64,000 bases of DNA from Sphingobacteriales bacterium (GCA_947460245.1 CANHGL010000009.1:1-64000); one strand, 5' to 3'. Shown: positions 20,063 through 28,353, counted from the first letter of the stretch. Notes: generated by a model from the letters alone, not told the origin. Program-made: numbers and translations.

Positions 20063-20824
20063 ATGGCTTTTATTCATCTGATTAAGAAAGAAAATTATGC
20101 TATTATCCAAATGGATAGAGAAAAGGCTAATCCAATCAATCAGTCTTTTGTTTCTGAGTTAAGAGATGTATTAAAAGAATGTCTTTCAGATGATCAAATC
20201 AAAGGTGCAATTATAAATGGAAAAGAAAATTTCTTTTCAGCAGGTTTGGATCTGCCTGAATTATATAACTATAATGAACAAGAGTTTTCTGTTTTCTGGA
20301 AAGACTTTATGGGACTTGTATCTGATTTAGTATCTTTTAATAAGCCTCTGGTAGCTTCTATAACTGGTCACGCTCCAGCAGGTGGTTGTATTATTGCTAT
20401 TTGCTGCGACTATCGAGTTATGGCAGAAGGGAATTATAAGATTGGATTAAACGAAATTCCCGTGGGTATAATAGTTCCAAGAGGCATTTTTGATATCTAC
20501 AGCTTTTGGATAGGTCAGCGCAGAGCTTTTAATTATCTAATGGAAGGCAAGTTGTATTCTCCTCAGCATGCTATGGAAATTGGATTGGTTGATGAAGTTG
20601 TGTCACCGGTAGATGTATTAGCAACATCTGAAAATAAGTTAAAAAAATATCTCCAATTTGAACAAACAGGCTGGAGAATGACAAAGCGCCAGTTGAAGCA
20701 TAATCAGCTTGTCGCTATGAGTTCTATTTCAACAGCAGAAATGGATATGTTTTTACAACAATGGTGGAGTGAGCCGGTAAGAGCCATTATTGGTAATTTT
20801 GTTCAACAGTTGAAGAAGAAGTAA
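20063..20824 (+). CDS. Enoyl-CoA hydratase/isomerase family protein (crotonase)
   Basis: A 253-aa crotonase-fold enzyme acting on acyl-CoA thioesters. Oxyanion-hole segments are FSAGLDLPEL and GHAPAGGCIIAICCDYRVM. At the position of one usual hydratase glutamate it reads LNEIPVGI, so the precise reaction (hydratase, isomerase or other) cannot be assigned. It lacks an HAD domain, unlike FadJ at about 34 kb. It lies 6 nt after the exported hydrolase and its stop abuts the TTG start of the methyltransferase, so the three genes look cotranscribed. Confidence 0.88.
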   Translation: MAFIHLIKKENYAIIQMDREKANPINQSFVSELRDVLKECLSDDQIKGAIINGKENFFSAGLDLPELYNYNEQEFSVFWKDFMGLVSDLVSFNKPLVASITGHAPAGGCIIAICCDYRVMAEGNYKIGLNEIPVGIIVPRGIFDIYSFWIGQRRAFNYLMEGKLYSPQHAMEIGLVDEVVSPVDVLATSENKLKKYLQFEQTGWRMTKRQLKHNQLVAMSSISTAEMDMFLQQWWSEPVRAIIGNFVQQLKKK

Positions 20825-21766
20825 TTGCAGGATAAATTCCAGAGTTTTGAAAATAGATTATCCAAGGTGTATAAACACTTGGGTAAAATCGCACGTAAGC
20901 AGCATATTTCTTGTTTTCGTGTTTATAATGTAGACTTACCCGAGTTTCCTTTTATCATAGATGTATATAAGGATTTAATTTACATAGCGGAATATAAAAG
21001 CAAGCATAAGTTATCTGATGAAGAGTATATAGAATGGCTTCAACAATCTATGTTGATTGTACAAAAAATATTTTCTGTAGATGCTGAACATATATACCTT
21101 AAGCGTCGTGAACGTCAAAGAGGAGAAAAGCAGTATGCTAAACTGACACAAGAGAAAAAAGAATTGATTGTAGATGAAAATGGATTAAGTTTTATAGTCA
21201 ATCTATCGGATTATCTGGATACAGGTTTGTTTTTGGATCATCGTATTACCCGTCAATTGATTAGAGATCTGTCAGAAAACAAAAGTATACTAAATCTTTT
21301 TTCATATACTGGAAGTTTCAGTGTATACGCTGCTGCTGGTAATGCTAGTAAGGTGACTACTGTAGATTTATCAAAAACATATATTCATTGGGCTAAGCGC
21401 AATATGCAGTACAATAAGTTGTATAATCCGGATAAGCACGAGTTTGTTCAGGAGGATGTATTATTGTACTTAAAGACTATTCCACCTGATTCTTATGATA
21501 TAATCATATTAGATCCACCTACATTTTCCAATAGCAAAAGAATGGAAGGCGTCTTCGAAATACAAAGAGATCATGATGACATAATTAATCAGTGTCTGGA
21601 TATTTTATCCCCTAATGGCATGTTGATTTTTAGCACTAATTACCGTGATTTTGAATTGAACTATTCTACTATACATACAGGAAGCATCAAAGACATAACT
21701 AATCAAACCATCCCTTTTGATTTTGAAGGAAAGTTAAAAAGGAAATGTTTTAGAATTGAAAAATAA
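20825..21766 (+). CDS. rlmK: Stand-alone RlmK-like 23S rRNA (guanine-N7) methyltransferase
   Basis: A class I SAM-dependent RNA methyltransferase of 313 aa. The N-terminal FENRLSKVYKHLGKIARKQHISCFRVYNVDLPEF, then YLKRRERQRGEKQY, NLSDYLDTGLFLDHRITR, LNLFSYTGSFSVYAA (SAM motif I) and LDPPTFSNSKRM (motif IV) match the C-terminal RlmK half of gammaproteobacterial RlmKL, which makes m7G2069. Here it is a separate protein with no RlmL half. The start is TTG immediately after the crotonase stop. The end converges on an exported-protein gene 5 nt away. Family recognition is firm; the exact target base is inferred. Confidence 0.85.
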   Translation: MQDKFQSFENRLSKVYKHLGKIARKQHISCFRVYNVDLPEFPFIIDVYKDLIYIAEYKSKHKLSDEEYIEWLQQSMLIVQKIFSVDAEHIYLKRRERQRGEKQYAKLTQEKKELIVDENGLSFIVNLSDYLDTGLFLDHRITRQLIRDLSENKSILNLFSYTGSFSVYAAAGNASKVTTVDLSKTYIHWAKRNMQYNKLYNPDKHEFVQEDVLLYLKTIPPDSYDIIILDPPTFSNSKRMEGVFEIQRDHDDIINQCLDILSPNGMLIFSTNYRDFELNYSTIHTGSIKDITNQTIPFDFEGKLKRKCFRIEK

Positions 21767-21771
21767 GCTAC

Positions 21772-22236
21772 CTATTCCGGCTTAACGCCATATTTTCTAA
21801 TGAAATTTTCTTCAGCAGCATTATAAGCGATGTCAAATGGTTTTTCTTTGATGCTTATATCTTTGAATAGAGCCTGTATTTTTGATTTATATTCCTTATT
21901 GTCAAGGCTTGGATCTTCAACATAATTTAATAGTTGTTTGTATTGATTTTCAGATACACTTAAGAAGTAGGAGAATAAATTTACAGTAGCTTTTTTATAA
22001 TATTCTTCTTGGTTATAGGCAGGAGTACTGTCTAAAATGGCGATACTTTTTTTTATCTGAAAGTTCAGTATCCTGAGATTTAAATCAGAAACACTCGTTT
22101 TATAAACATATATTTCTTGTCCAATTTTAGCTTGCTCTTCTTTTATGGTTTTATAATACGCTGTTGCTTCAAAATTTCTTTGCCCATAGGTTAGTCCCGA
22201 AATATTTAAGAGCAATAAGAGTAGTGACCATTTCAT
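21772..22236 (-). CDS. Exported protein of unknown function
   Basis: A 154-aa protein with signal peptide MKWSLLLLLLNISGLTYGQ, then an all-helical, charged mature part without cysteines or a recognisable catalytic motif. The layout (two long helices, conserved aromatic positions) resembles small surface proteins of the LIC11966 type, but this is a weak guess. The box TATCTTTA ends exactly 4 nt before the ATG, so the message may be leaderless. It lies 42 nt downstream of a lipase gene on the same strand. Confidence 0.75.
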   Translation of the reverse strand: MKWSLLLLLLNISGLTYGQRNFEATAYYKTIKEEQAKIGQEIYVYKTSVSDLNLRILNFQIKKSIAILDSTPAYNQEEYYKKATVNLFSYFLSVSENQYKQLLNYVEDPSLDNKEYKSKIQALFKDISIKEKPFDIAYNAAEENFIRKYGVKPE

Positions 22237-22240
22237 AGAG

Positions 22241-22248
22241 TAAAGATA
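22241..22248 (-). promoter_or_regulatory. -7-like box 4 nt before ATG
   Basis: TATCTTTA (one mismatch to TAnnTTTG) is followed by CTCT and the ATG of the exported-protein gene. Spacing is identical to the boxes before the genes at 24912, 31439, 31521, 50842 and 56535. Confidence 0.4.
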
Positions 22249-22278
22249 TTAATTAAATTTAAAAATGGATTGTAGGGC

Positions 22279-23100
22279 TTAGTGCTTATTCTCTTTTAAG
22301 TCGTGTATTATATCTGCTATGAATTTTTTTGCGTCAAACTTTGGATTTCCAAAGAATTGTGTTAATCCTACCATATCAGCATGACTAACGGAACTTGCCT
22401 CATCGGATTGTATTAATCCTTTGTAATTTCCCCATTTACTGGATTCGATTCCTACCATACCGTCATTTTTTCCTTCATAGGGTCTAATCACATAGGCAAT
22501 CGTTCTCCATAATATATTTGGGTATTCTTTGTTTATATGACTGGCATAACTTTGATAATAGATTTGTTTGGAGTCTATTACTTCTTCATTGAATATTTTC
22601 ATAGCCTCTGTGGTAACTTGAAATACGGCCTTTAGGCTATCAGGTCTCTTATCGCCCATTATAGTTGCATATAGATTTACCAATCTTGCTGTAGCAAACT
22701 TAGGTAAGGGTAGCCGTCCTAAAATGATATCGGCAAGGTGAGTACCCCGATGCGGTGAACCCAATGTTGTAATACTTGAGATATGCTCCTCCATATCTAA
22801 TTTGCTTGCCATATATCTGGCTTCCAATCCACCTTTTGAATGACCTATAATGTTAATCTTTTCTTTCTTTGTTTTCTCAAGGATGTCTAATATCCTGTAT
22901 TTTAATTTGATTGCATTATCTGGTATAGAAATAAATGCTTCCTGATTTGCTGTATATACATCACAACCATGTTGTTTCAAATAATCAGGAATATTGGTCC
23001 AGTAATTCATTAATCGGTTCTGATCATGAAATCCTAATCCACTTACAAGAATTACAGGATATTTGGTATTACAATAGGATAGTGAAGTTGTGATATTCAT
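22279..23100 (-). CDS. Lipase family alpha/beta hydrolase
   Basis: A 273-aa triacylglycerol-lipase-like protein. PVILVSGLGFHDQNRLMNYW provides the oxyanion loop, IIGHSKGGLEARYM the nucleophile elbow (S88), TTLGSPHRGTHLAD is the conserved strand-turn after it, NDGMVGIESSKWG carries the acid, and SHADMVG the histidine. This matches bacterial family I lipases. No signal peptide is visible at the ATG start (MNITTSLSYCNTKYPVI), so it may be cytoplasmic or exported by another route. A small exported-protein gene follows. The 229-bp upstream gap, shared with the DAHP synthase gene, shows no clear -7 box for this gene. Confidence 0.85.
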   Translation of the reverse strand: MNITTSLSYCNTKYPVILVSGLGFHDQNRLMNYWTNIPDYLKQHGCDVYTANQEAFISIPDNAIKLKYRILDILEKTKKEKINIIGHSKGGLEARYMASKLDMEEHISSITTLGSPHRGTHLADIILGRLPLPKFATARLVNLYATIMGDKRPDSLKAVFQVTTEAMKIFNEEVIDSKQIYYQSYASHINKEYPNILWRTIAYVIRPYEGKNDGMVGIESSKWGNYKGLIQSDEASSVSHADMVGLTQFFGNPKFDAKKFIADIIHDLKENKH

Positions 23101-23296
23101 TTGCGTATTGATCTATTTTGCATTTAAATGAAAAATAGGTACTGCAATTTTAACATATGTAATTTAAAAAACAAATGATTTAGGGATATGTTAATGAATT
23201 AACTATCTATTAATGTGTATATTCTTTTCTATTGTATGATAAGATATATTATTAGATAAGTCAATACAGTATTAAAACTTTCATGCGGTTATTTTG

Positions 23297-23304
23297 TATT
23301 TTTG
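23297..23304 (+). promoter_or_regulatory. -7 box of DAHP synthase gene
   Basis: TATTTTTG is an exact TAnnTTTG match ending 25 nt before the ATG. No TTG is seen at the expected -33 distance. Confidence 0.45.
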
Positions 23305-23329
23305 ATTATATATTAGTTCTTATTAAAAA

Positions 23330-24421
23330 ATGAATAGTTTACAGATACTTCCTCTTCAAGACTGGGGTTTCAATTTTACCCGTCCCTTATTTATTTCTGG
23401 TCCATGCTCCTGTGAGTCTGAAGATCAGATGATGGAAACAGCGCTTCGTTTATCGGATAAAGGTATTCATTTATTACGGGCAGGTATTTGGAAGCCAAGA
23501 ACACGTCCTGGTATGTTTGAAGGTATAGGTAAAGATGGGTTATCTTGGCTCGTGAATGCCGGTAAACAAACTAATAAACCCACTTGCGTAGAGGTCGCTA
23601 CCGTTCAACATGTAGAGGATGCACTGGAAGCAGGAATAGATATTTTATGGATTGGTGCACGTACTACTGTAAATCCATTCTTTGTACAAGAAATTGCCTC
23701 AGCTCTTAAAGGTGTAGATATACCTGTTCTAGTAAAGAATCCTATTAACCCTGATTTGCAACTTTGGTTAGGCAGTATGGAGCGATTAAATGCAGCAGGA
23801 ATAACCAAACTAGGGGCAATCCATAGGGGGTTCTCTGTATATGAGAAATCGAGCTACAGGAATCTACCAATGTGGGAAATTCCCATTGAACTTCGTAGGC
23901 TTTATCCTCAGATGCCAATTATAGTAGATCCTTCTCATATATGTGGTTCCAGAGATTTAATTTATTCTGTTTCTCAAAAAGCGTTAGATCTTGATTTTGA
24001 TGGTTTGATGATCGAGTCACACAGAGATCCGGATAATGCTTGGAGTGATTCTGATCAACAGCTTACACCGGAACAACTAGGAGAAATCATCGCTTCTTTA
24101 GTTGTGAGAAGTAGTGCTGTGGATACCATGTTTGGAAATGAACTGGATATATGGAGGGCACAAATTGACCGCATCGATAATTATATGCTAGAGATAATGG
24201 CAGATCGTATGGGTATAGCCAGAAAGATTGGGGCGTTCAAACGCGATAATGGTATAACTATTTTGCAAACTAATCGTTGGGATGAAATCTTCAGAGATAG
24301 GATAAGCAAAGCAACAGAAAAAGAGCTTACCGTCGACTTCATCCGTGAACTTATGGAGGCAATTCATCAGGAATCTATTCGTCATCAGACAAAAATTATG
24401 AACAATATTTTAGCTGATTAG
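23330..24421 (+). CDS. aroG: Bifunctional DAHP synthase / chorismate mutase (type II)
   Basis: This joins the first step of the shikimate pathway and the branch to prephenate. Residues about 1-265 form a DAHP synthase of the AroF/KdsA-like class (SGPCSCESEDQ, KPRTRPGMFEG, CVEVATVQHVEDA, VDPSHICGSRDL, IESHRDPDNAWSDSDQQL). Residues about 270-363 are an AroQ-type chorismate mutase (IDRIDNYMLEIMADRMGIARKIGAFKRDNG). This domain order is common in Bacteroidota, where the mutase domain provides feedback control by prephenate. The gene stands alone with a -7 box upstream and a terminator-like hairpin downstream. Confidence 0.95.
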   Translation: MNSLQILPLQDWGFNFTRPLFISGPCSCESEDQMMETALRLSDKGIHLLRAGIWKPRTRPGMFEGIGKDGLSWLVNAGKQTNKPTCVEVATVQHVEDALEAGIDILWIGARTTVNPFFVQEIASALKGVDIPVLVKNPINPDLQLWLGSMERLNAAGITKLGAIHRGFSVYEKSSYRNLPMWEIPIELRRLYPQMPIIVDPSHICGSRDLIYSVSQKALDLDFDGLMIESHRDPDNAWSDSDQQLTPEQLGEIIASLVVRSSAVDTMFGNELDIWRAQIDRIDNYMLEIMADRMGIARKIGAFKRDNGITILQTNRWDEIFRDRISKATEKELTVDFIRELMEAIHQESIRHQTKIMNNILAD

Positions 24422-24440
24422 GACTTAATTTATTCAAATA

Positions 24441-24487
24441 GCTAATAATCAACACTTTGAAAATTTATTAAGTTGTTAGCTTTTTTT
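24441..24487 (+). terminator. Probable intrinsic terminator after DAHP synthase gene
   Basis: GCTAA...CAAC and GTTG/TTAGC can pair around an AT-rich loop, followed by seven T. The stem has a bulge, so it is imperfect, but it lies 20 nt after the stop codon in the right orientation. Confidence 0.6.
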
Positions 24488-24540
24488 ATATTTTCACGTG
24501 GGTCATTGGGAAAATATAGGCTTTTTACGGTATTGTTTAC

Positions 24541-24548
24541 TAAATTTG
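24541..24548 (+). promoter_or_regulatory. -7 box of the 68-aa protein gene
   Basis: TAAATTTG matches TAnnTTTG exactly and lies 34 nt before the ATG. No TTG is seen at the usual -33 spacing. Confidence 0.5.
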
Positions 24549-24582
24549 GTCTATTAGTATTTAATCATAAAAAACAATTAAA

Positions 24583-24789
24583 ATGGACAAAGCAAAAATG
24601 ATCAAGGCATACTGCCTTAAGACCAAGGAGAAAGATGTACCTATGCACGATGCGGTGATCACTAAAACTGCTAGAGGCGGTTATATGGCTACTGGAAATG
24701 ATGGTAAAGGAAATAAGATGGCAGCTATTATGGGTGAAGCTAAAGCTTTGCAAGCTATCGCTGATGGAGTAGCTAAGAAAGGATTCTAA
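24583..24789 (+). CDS. Small conserved-looking protein, unknown function (DUF5679-like?)
   Basis: A 68-aa soluble, lysine-rich protein (MDKAKMIKAYCLKTKEKDVPM..., ending AIADGVAKKGF). It forms a monocistronic unit with its own -7 box and a perfect terminator, which supports a real and probably well expressed gene. The start of the protein (KAYCLKTKEKDVPMHDAVITKTARGGYMATG) recalls the zinc-ribbon family DUF5679 (AYCxxCxxKxxMxDA...), but the second cysteine of each CxxC pair is missing and the C-terminal knuckle is replaced by GNDGKGNKMAAIMG. It would thus be a metal-free relative or an unrelated protein. No function is assigned. Confidence 0.8.
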   Translation: MDKAKMIKAYCLKTKEKDVPMHDAVITKTARGGYMATGNDGKGNKMAAIMGEAKALQAIADGVAKKGF

Positions 24790-24810
24790 TCTTATTTTTT
24801 TAGAAAGTAT

Positions 24811-24838
24811 AAGGTCAGCATGTTGCTGACCTTTTTTT
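24811..24838 (+). terminator. Intrinsic terminator after the 68-aa gene
   Basis: AAGGTCAGCA, loop TGT and TGCTGACCTT form a perfect 10-bp stem followed by T residues, 21 nt after the stop codon. This is a textbook Rho-independent terminator. Confidence 0.92.
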
Positions 24839-24899
24839 ATGAATTAACATTACTTTTTTACGAGATTGGCATTTTTTAATTCATTATGTCATGTTTTTC

Positions 24900-24907
24900 T
24901 ATTTTTG
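24900..24907 (+). promoter_or_regulatory. -7 box 4 nt before ATG of LprI-like gene
   Basis: TATTTTTG is an exact TAnnTTTG match, followed by TCTG and ATG at 24912. If used, the mRNA would be leaderless, and the upstream in-frame ATG at 24891 would not be transcribed. Confidence 0.45.
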
Positions 24908-24911
24908 TCTG

Positions 24912-25325
24912 ATGAAACAGATGTTTGTCTTAAGCTTTTTTTTATTATGCTTTATTTCATGCTTTGCGCAGGATGAGGATGATATTGTTACTGCTGTTCA
25001 GACTAACTTTAAAAGTTGTCAGCGTTTAAAAAAAGATTCTATTCCTTGTTTTAGATTCTATTATAATACATTAGACAGTCTGTTGCTATCGGTTTTCAGT
25101 AAGGTGAGTATTCAATTACCCGCAGGGGAAAAGGTAGCGCTCTTAAAAGATCAGATAAGCTGGAATGTTAAAAGAGAGATATACTTTAAAAAACAAGATG
25201 AAAATTTTGTTTATAATTTAAAAGAGGGTACCTGGGCTAAGGATATGATACGATTTGTGTATGAGGATAAAGCAGATTTTATTTTAAAGAGAATTCAGTC
25301 GTTGCAAAAACGGCTTAAACCTTAA
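24912..25325 (+). CDS. Exported protein, LprI-like (lysozyme-inhibitor fold)?
   Basis: The mature protein is about 117 aa after a signal peptide MKQMFVLSFFLLCFISCFAQ. I start at 24912 rather than at the track's 24891, because MKQ... gives a normal signal peptide and a -7 box overlaps the upstream region. The pattern of two cysteines early, then YYNTLDSLLLSVF and LKDQISWNVKREIYF, recalls LprI/DUF1311 proteins (AQRxWxxYRDxxC), some of which inhibit lysozyme, but the final cysteine is absent. The assignment is tentative. The gene lies between two monocistronic units. Confidence 0.7.
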   Translation: MKQMFVLSFFLLCFISCFAQDEDDIVTAVQTNFKSCQRLKKDSIPCFRFYYNTLDSLLLSVFSKVSIQLPAGEKVALLKDQISWNVKREIYFKKQDENFVYNLKEGTWAKDMIRFVYEDKADFILKRIQSLQKRLKP

Positions 25326-25379
25326 TAACCTTGATTATTTTTATTTTTATAGGTATTATTATAACAATCCAGTACTTAA

Positions 25380-25410
25380 TTTGTAATTAAGGTATCATTT
25401 TCTAACTTTG
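25380..25410 (+). promoter_or_regulatory. Promoter of ferredoxin gene (TTTG-N19-TAACTTTG)
   Basis: TTTG at 25380-25383 and TAACTTTG at 25403-25410 are 19 nt apart, a complete match to the consensus. The predicted start is near 25416, about 11 nt before the ATG. Confidence 0.78.
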
Positions 25411-25426
25411 ACTAATAATCGTTTAT

Positions 25427-25708
25427 ATGGGATACTCAGTTAAAATTATATTAGATGGCAACAGTCATGAGATAACTGTAAATGAAGGGGAAACTATTCT
25501 TGAGGCGGCTATTAATGCTGAGTTAGATCCTCCTTACGCTTGTAGAGTGGCTGCTTGTTGTAGTTGTAAAGCGAAGTTATTAGAAGGTAAAGTAAATATG
25601 GATGATGATGAGCCGCTTACGGAAGAGGAGATAGAAGAAGGATTTATTTTAACTTGTCAGTCCCACCCAGTAACAGAGCATTGTGTAATTAGTTACGATG
25701 AAGGCTAA
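25427..25708 (+). CDS. 2Fe-2S ferredoxin
   Basis: A 93-aa plant-type [2Fe-2S] ferredoxin. The cluster cysteines are in PPYACRVAACCSCKAKLLEG, with the fourth in FILTCQSHP. The beta-grasp fold is preceded by EGETILEAAINAELDPPYAC. It resembles the ferredoxin domain at the C-terminus of phenylacetyl-CoA epoxidase reductase (PaaE), but here it stands alone. Its redox partner is not in the neighbourhood. It has a consensus promoter with a very short leader. Its last 20 bp overlap the convergent metallo-hydrolase gene. Confidence 0.93.
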   Translation: MGYSVKIILDGNSHEITVNEGETILEAAINAELDPPYACRVAACCSCKAKLLEGKVNMDDDEPLTEEEIEEGFILTCQSHPVTEHCVISYDEG

Positions 25709-26684
25709 ATTGCTCACCTACCTTAAGTATTCTTAGGTCGCCCTTAATAATCTCTTCTTTTTTGAATTGTTCCAATAATCGTATTGGTTCTGACGCTGGT
25801 TCATCACTAAGATCAAAAGTTCCGTAGTGCATTGGAATAAAAATCTTACCATTTAGCTCATGAAATCCTTGTATTGCTTCTTCAGGGGAGATATGCGCCC
25901 ACTCCATTACATATCTTGGTTTATAGGCGCCAACAGGCATTAGGCAAATATCAAATTGAGAGAAGTGTGTATTTATTTCTTTAAAATGAGTACTCATTCC
26001 TGTATCACCAGCAAAATAGATACTATGTTCTTTTCCTATTATTGAAAAGCTTCCCCAAAGTGTTCTGTTATAATCTGTCAATAATCTTCTATTCCAGTGT
26101 TTGGCAGGTAGGAATGTTATAGATAAATCTTTTGTCTTAAATTCTTGCCACCATGCGGCCTCTTGTATATTATTAAATCCAATTGACTGTAACATAGATT
26201 CAAATCCAAGTGGACATAGTATCTCCACGTTTGGATTCTTTCTACGTAATTTCTTTAAGGTTGGAACATCAAAATGATCTCTGTGTCCATGGGATAATAG
26301 GATGTAATCTATAGACTCAAATTCGTGAATTGCACAAGGTAGCTGATGCTTTCTTCTCAAAAATGGAGTAAGGTCATGAAAGACCGGATCTGTGAGGATT
26401 CTTTTTCCATCGATTTGTGCAAAGAATGAAGAATGCCCCAGCCAAACTAAAATATCTTTCTTTGAATTTAAAAAGTCACTATTGTAAATCACTTCGGGTG
26501 TAAACCTGTCATTTCTTTTTTCGCTACGCTGCGGATTAGAGCTTGTCATCCACTTAATCAATCGTGTATAAGGTAGCCTGTCTTTTTCTGTATTGAACAC
26601 AAACTCTTCATCTATACATAGATTTCCCTGTATATCTTTTTTTATAAAGGGTAAGTTTGAATTGTATTTGTATTCTCTATTCAT
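25689..26684 (-). CDS. MBL-fold metallo-hydrolase (UlaG/NAPE-PLD-like)
   Basis: A 331-aa metallo-beta-lactamase-fold protein with the metal site LLSHGHRDHFD (HxHxDH), AKHWNRR, FAGDTGMSTHF and the final MHYGTFDLSDEP. Together with VWLGHSSFFAQIDGKRILTDPVF this fits the group that includes N-acyl-phosphatidylethanolamine phospholipase D and UlaG. The substrate is unknown, with a phospholipid-type ester possible. No signal peptide is seen. The ATG follows directly after the T tract of the terminator that ends the OmpA gene, so how this gene is transcribed is unclear. Confidence 0.88.
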   Translation of the reverse strand: MNREYKYNSNLPFIKKDIQGNLCIDEEFVFNTEKDRLPYTRLIKWMTSSNPQRSEKRNDRFTPEVIYNSDFLNSKKDILVWLGHSSFFAQIDGKRILTDPVFHDLTPFLRRKHQLPCAIHEFESIDYILLSHGHRDHFDVPTLKKLRRKNPNVEILCPLGFESMLQSIGFNNIQEAAWWQEFKTKDLSITFLPAKHWNRRLLTDYNRTLWGSFSIIGKEHSIYFAGDTGMSTHFKEINTHFSQFDICLMPVGAYKPRYVMEWAHISPEEAIQGFHELNGKIFIPMHYGTFDLSDEPASEPIRLLEQFKKEEIIKGDLRILKVGEQFSLHRN

Positions 26685-26717
26685 AAAAAAAAGCCTGTTA
26701 GAATCTAACAGGCTTTT
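26685..26717 (-). terminator. Intrinsic terminator after OmpA gene, abutting next start codon
   Basis: On the minus strand AAAAGCCTGTTAGA and TCTAACAGGCTTTT form a long perfect stem with a minimal loop followed by a run of T, 20 nt after the OmpA stop. The T run is directly followed by the ATG of the MBL gene. Confidence 0.9.
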
Positions 26718-26736
26718 GAAGTATTAGTTCAGTAAA

Positions 26737-28335
26737 TTATTTAGCAGGGTAGAAGTCAACACGTCTGTTAGCGTTGTGTAGTTCTTCAGTACTAGCATCT
26801 TTCACTAACTGATCAGATTTACCCATAGGTAATTTGATAAATCGGTCAGCAGAAATATTATAGTTTTTGTTTAAGTATTGGATAGCAGCATCAACACGTT
26901 TTTCAGAAAGTTTCTGATTATATTCATCAGATGCTCTAGAATCGCAGCTACCTTTAACATTAACCTTCAAATCTGGATTAGTTGTCATAAGTAGACCAAT
27001 TCTCTTTAACTCAGCAGTTGCTGTAGGTGTGATAGTAGATTTGTCTATAGCAAAGTAAACAGAAGTTAATTTCCAAAGATTGTCTTCCACTTTCTGAATT
27101 CTCTTTATTAGAGCTTCCGGATCGAAAGGTGGAGTCTTCTTGCTATCTGCAACCTCTGCAACAGCTGGAGGTGGTATTACGTTTTTACAATCCTTGATTG
27201 GATAATTTGGTGAAGAAAATGGTTCAGCATCTTTAGAATCAGGGCAACCGTCTTTGTCACTGTCTAAAGTAATACCATGAGAATCAACCATATACCCTTC
27301 AAGAGTTTTTGGTTCTTTATCAAGTATATCCAATACACCGTCATTATCTGTATCCTTTAGATCAGGTATTTTGTTGTAAACATAAGCGAGTGGATCAACC
27401 CATTCAACATGTTGTTTTTGTGAGCCTATTCGTCCAAACTTAAAGTTGAAGTTTATATTAAAATAAGCATATGCATCTCTGGTTAACTTAGATCTTGAAT
27501 TGATTGTTGTTCCTGTATTAGGATCAATTCTGGATACGAAATTGAATGCATCTAATTTATCAGAGTTAGTGAAAACAAATGTTCCTTCAGTACCAATATC
27601 AAATAAAGAATTTACTCTGAATTTCAAGCCCATTGTCATTGGGAAAACAACTTCTGTAAACTTATTTGTAAATCCTCTTAGGTATTGATTATTTGTAATT
27701 GGCTTATCATCTTTTGAATTATATATCTGAGAAGATAAACGTATTAATCCTACACCAACCTTAGAGTATAATGCAACTCTTCTTACTTTCATAGGTTTTC
27801 CTGAAACCTCAGAACGTATATACTTGTTAATATTGGTTCCTAAGCTTAACCAGTCAACATATAAGTTTAGTGTAACCTGGTGGAAGATGCTTGTTTTGAA
27901 ATATACCGGACCATCCTCAGCTGTTCTTTCCGGGAATAGTTGTTTCCAGTAAGATCTACCTTCTGCAAATCCACCACGTTCAAGCGTGCGACCGGATATT
28001 TTACCTAAAGTATAGTCTACATTGAATCCAAATGCATTATTAATCATTTTTGTCATACCTACTCCTGCACCCCACTGAAGTTCGCTTGGTTTTTTGGTTT
28101 GTCTTGCCCAGTCATAACTTCTAATATCGGTAAAAGGGCTTGTTCCCCCACCATGAATGGTTATAAACCAGTCTTTTAGAAATTTTTTACTGTCTACAGC
28201 ATCATTACATTTTTTATCTGATTTTTTTGATGTTGTAGTAGATTTCTCTGTTTTACTGCTTTTCTGTGCATAAACAGGGGCTACCAACATAAAAAACAGT
28301 GTTGTAAGTGCCAAAAGGTTTAATTTGCTTTTCAT
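26737..28335 (-). CDS. OmpA-family outer-membrane protein with thrombospondin type 3 repeats
   Basis: A 532-aa envelope protein. I start at 28335, since the track's upstream 19 residues would spoil the signal peptide MKSKLNLLALTTLFFMLVAPVYAQ. After a lysine/serine-rich linker come a beta-barrel-like N-terminal domain (about 60-320), calcium-binding type 3 repeats (DTDNDGVLDILDKEP, DSDKDGCPDSKDAEP) and a C-terminal OmpA peptidoglycan-binding domain (VKGSCDSRASDEYNQKLSEKRVDAAIQYLN). It should tether the outer membrane to the wall. It has a promoter with both boxes and a strong terminator, so it is probably abundant and monocistronic. Confidence 0.93.
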   Translation of the reverse strand: MKSKLNLLALTTLFFMLVAPVYAQKSSKTEKSTTTSKKSDKKCNDAVDSKKFLKDWFITIHGGGTSPFTDIRSYDWARQTKKPSELQWGAGVGMTKMINNAFGFNVDYTLGKISGRTLERGGFAEGRSYWKQLFPERTAEDGPVYFKTSIFHQVTLNLYVDWLSLGTNINKYIRSEVSGKPMKVRRVALYSKVGVGLIRLSSQIYNSKDDKPITNNQYLRGFTNKFTEVVFPMTMGLKFRVNSLFDIGTEGTFVFTNSDKLDAFNFVSRIDPNTGTTINSRSKLTRDAYAYFNINFNFKFGRIGSQKQHVEWVDPLAYVYNKIPDLKDTDNDGVLDILDKEPKTLEGYMVDSHGITLDSDKDGCPDSKDAEPFSSPNYPIKDCKNVIPPPAVAEVADSKKTPPFDPEALIKRIQKVEDNLWKLTSVYFAIDKSTITPTATAELKRIGLLMTTNPDLKVNVKGSCDSRASDEYNQKLSEKRVDAAIQYLNKNYNISADRFIKLPMGKSDQLVKDASTEELHNANRRVDFYPAK

Positions 28336-28353
28336 TCGGTTTTTGATTTGCGG

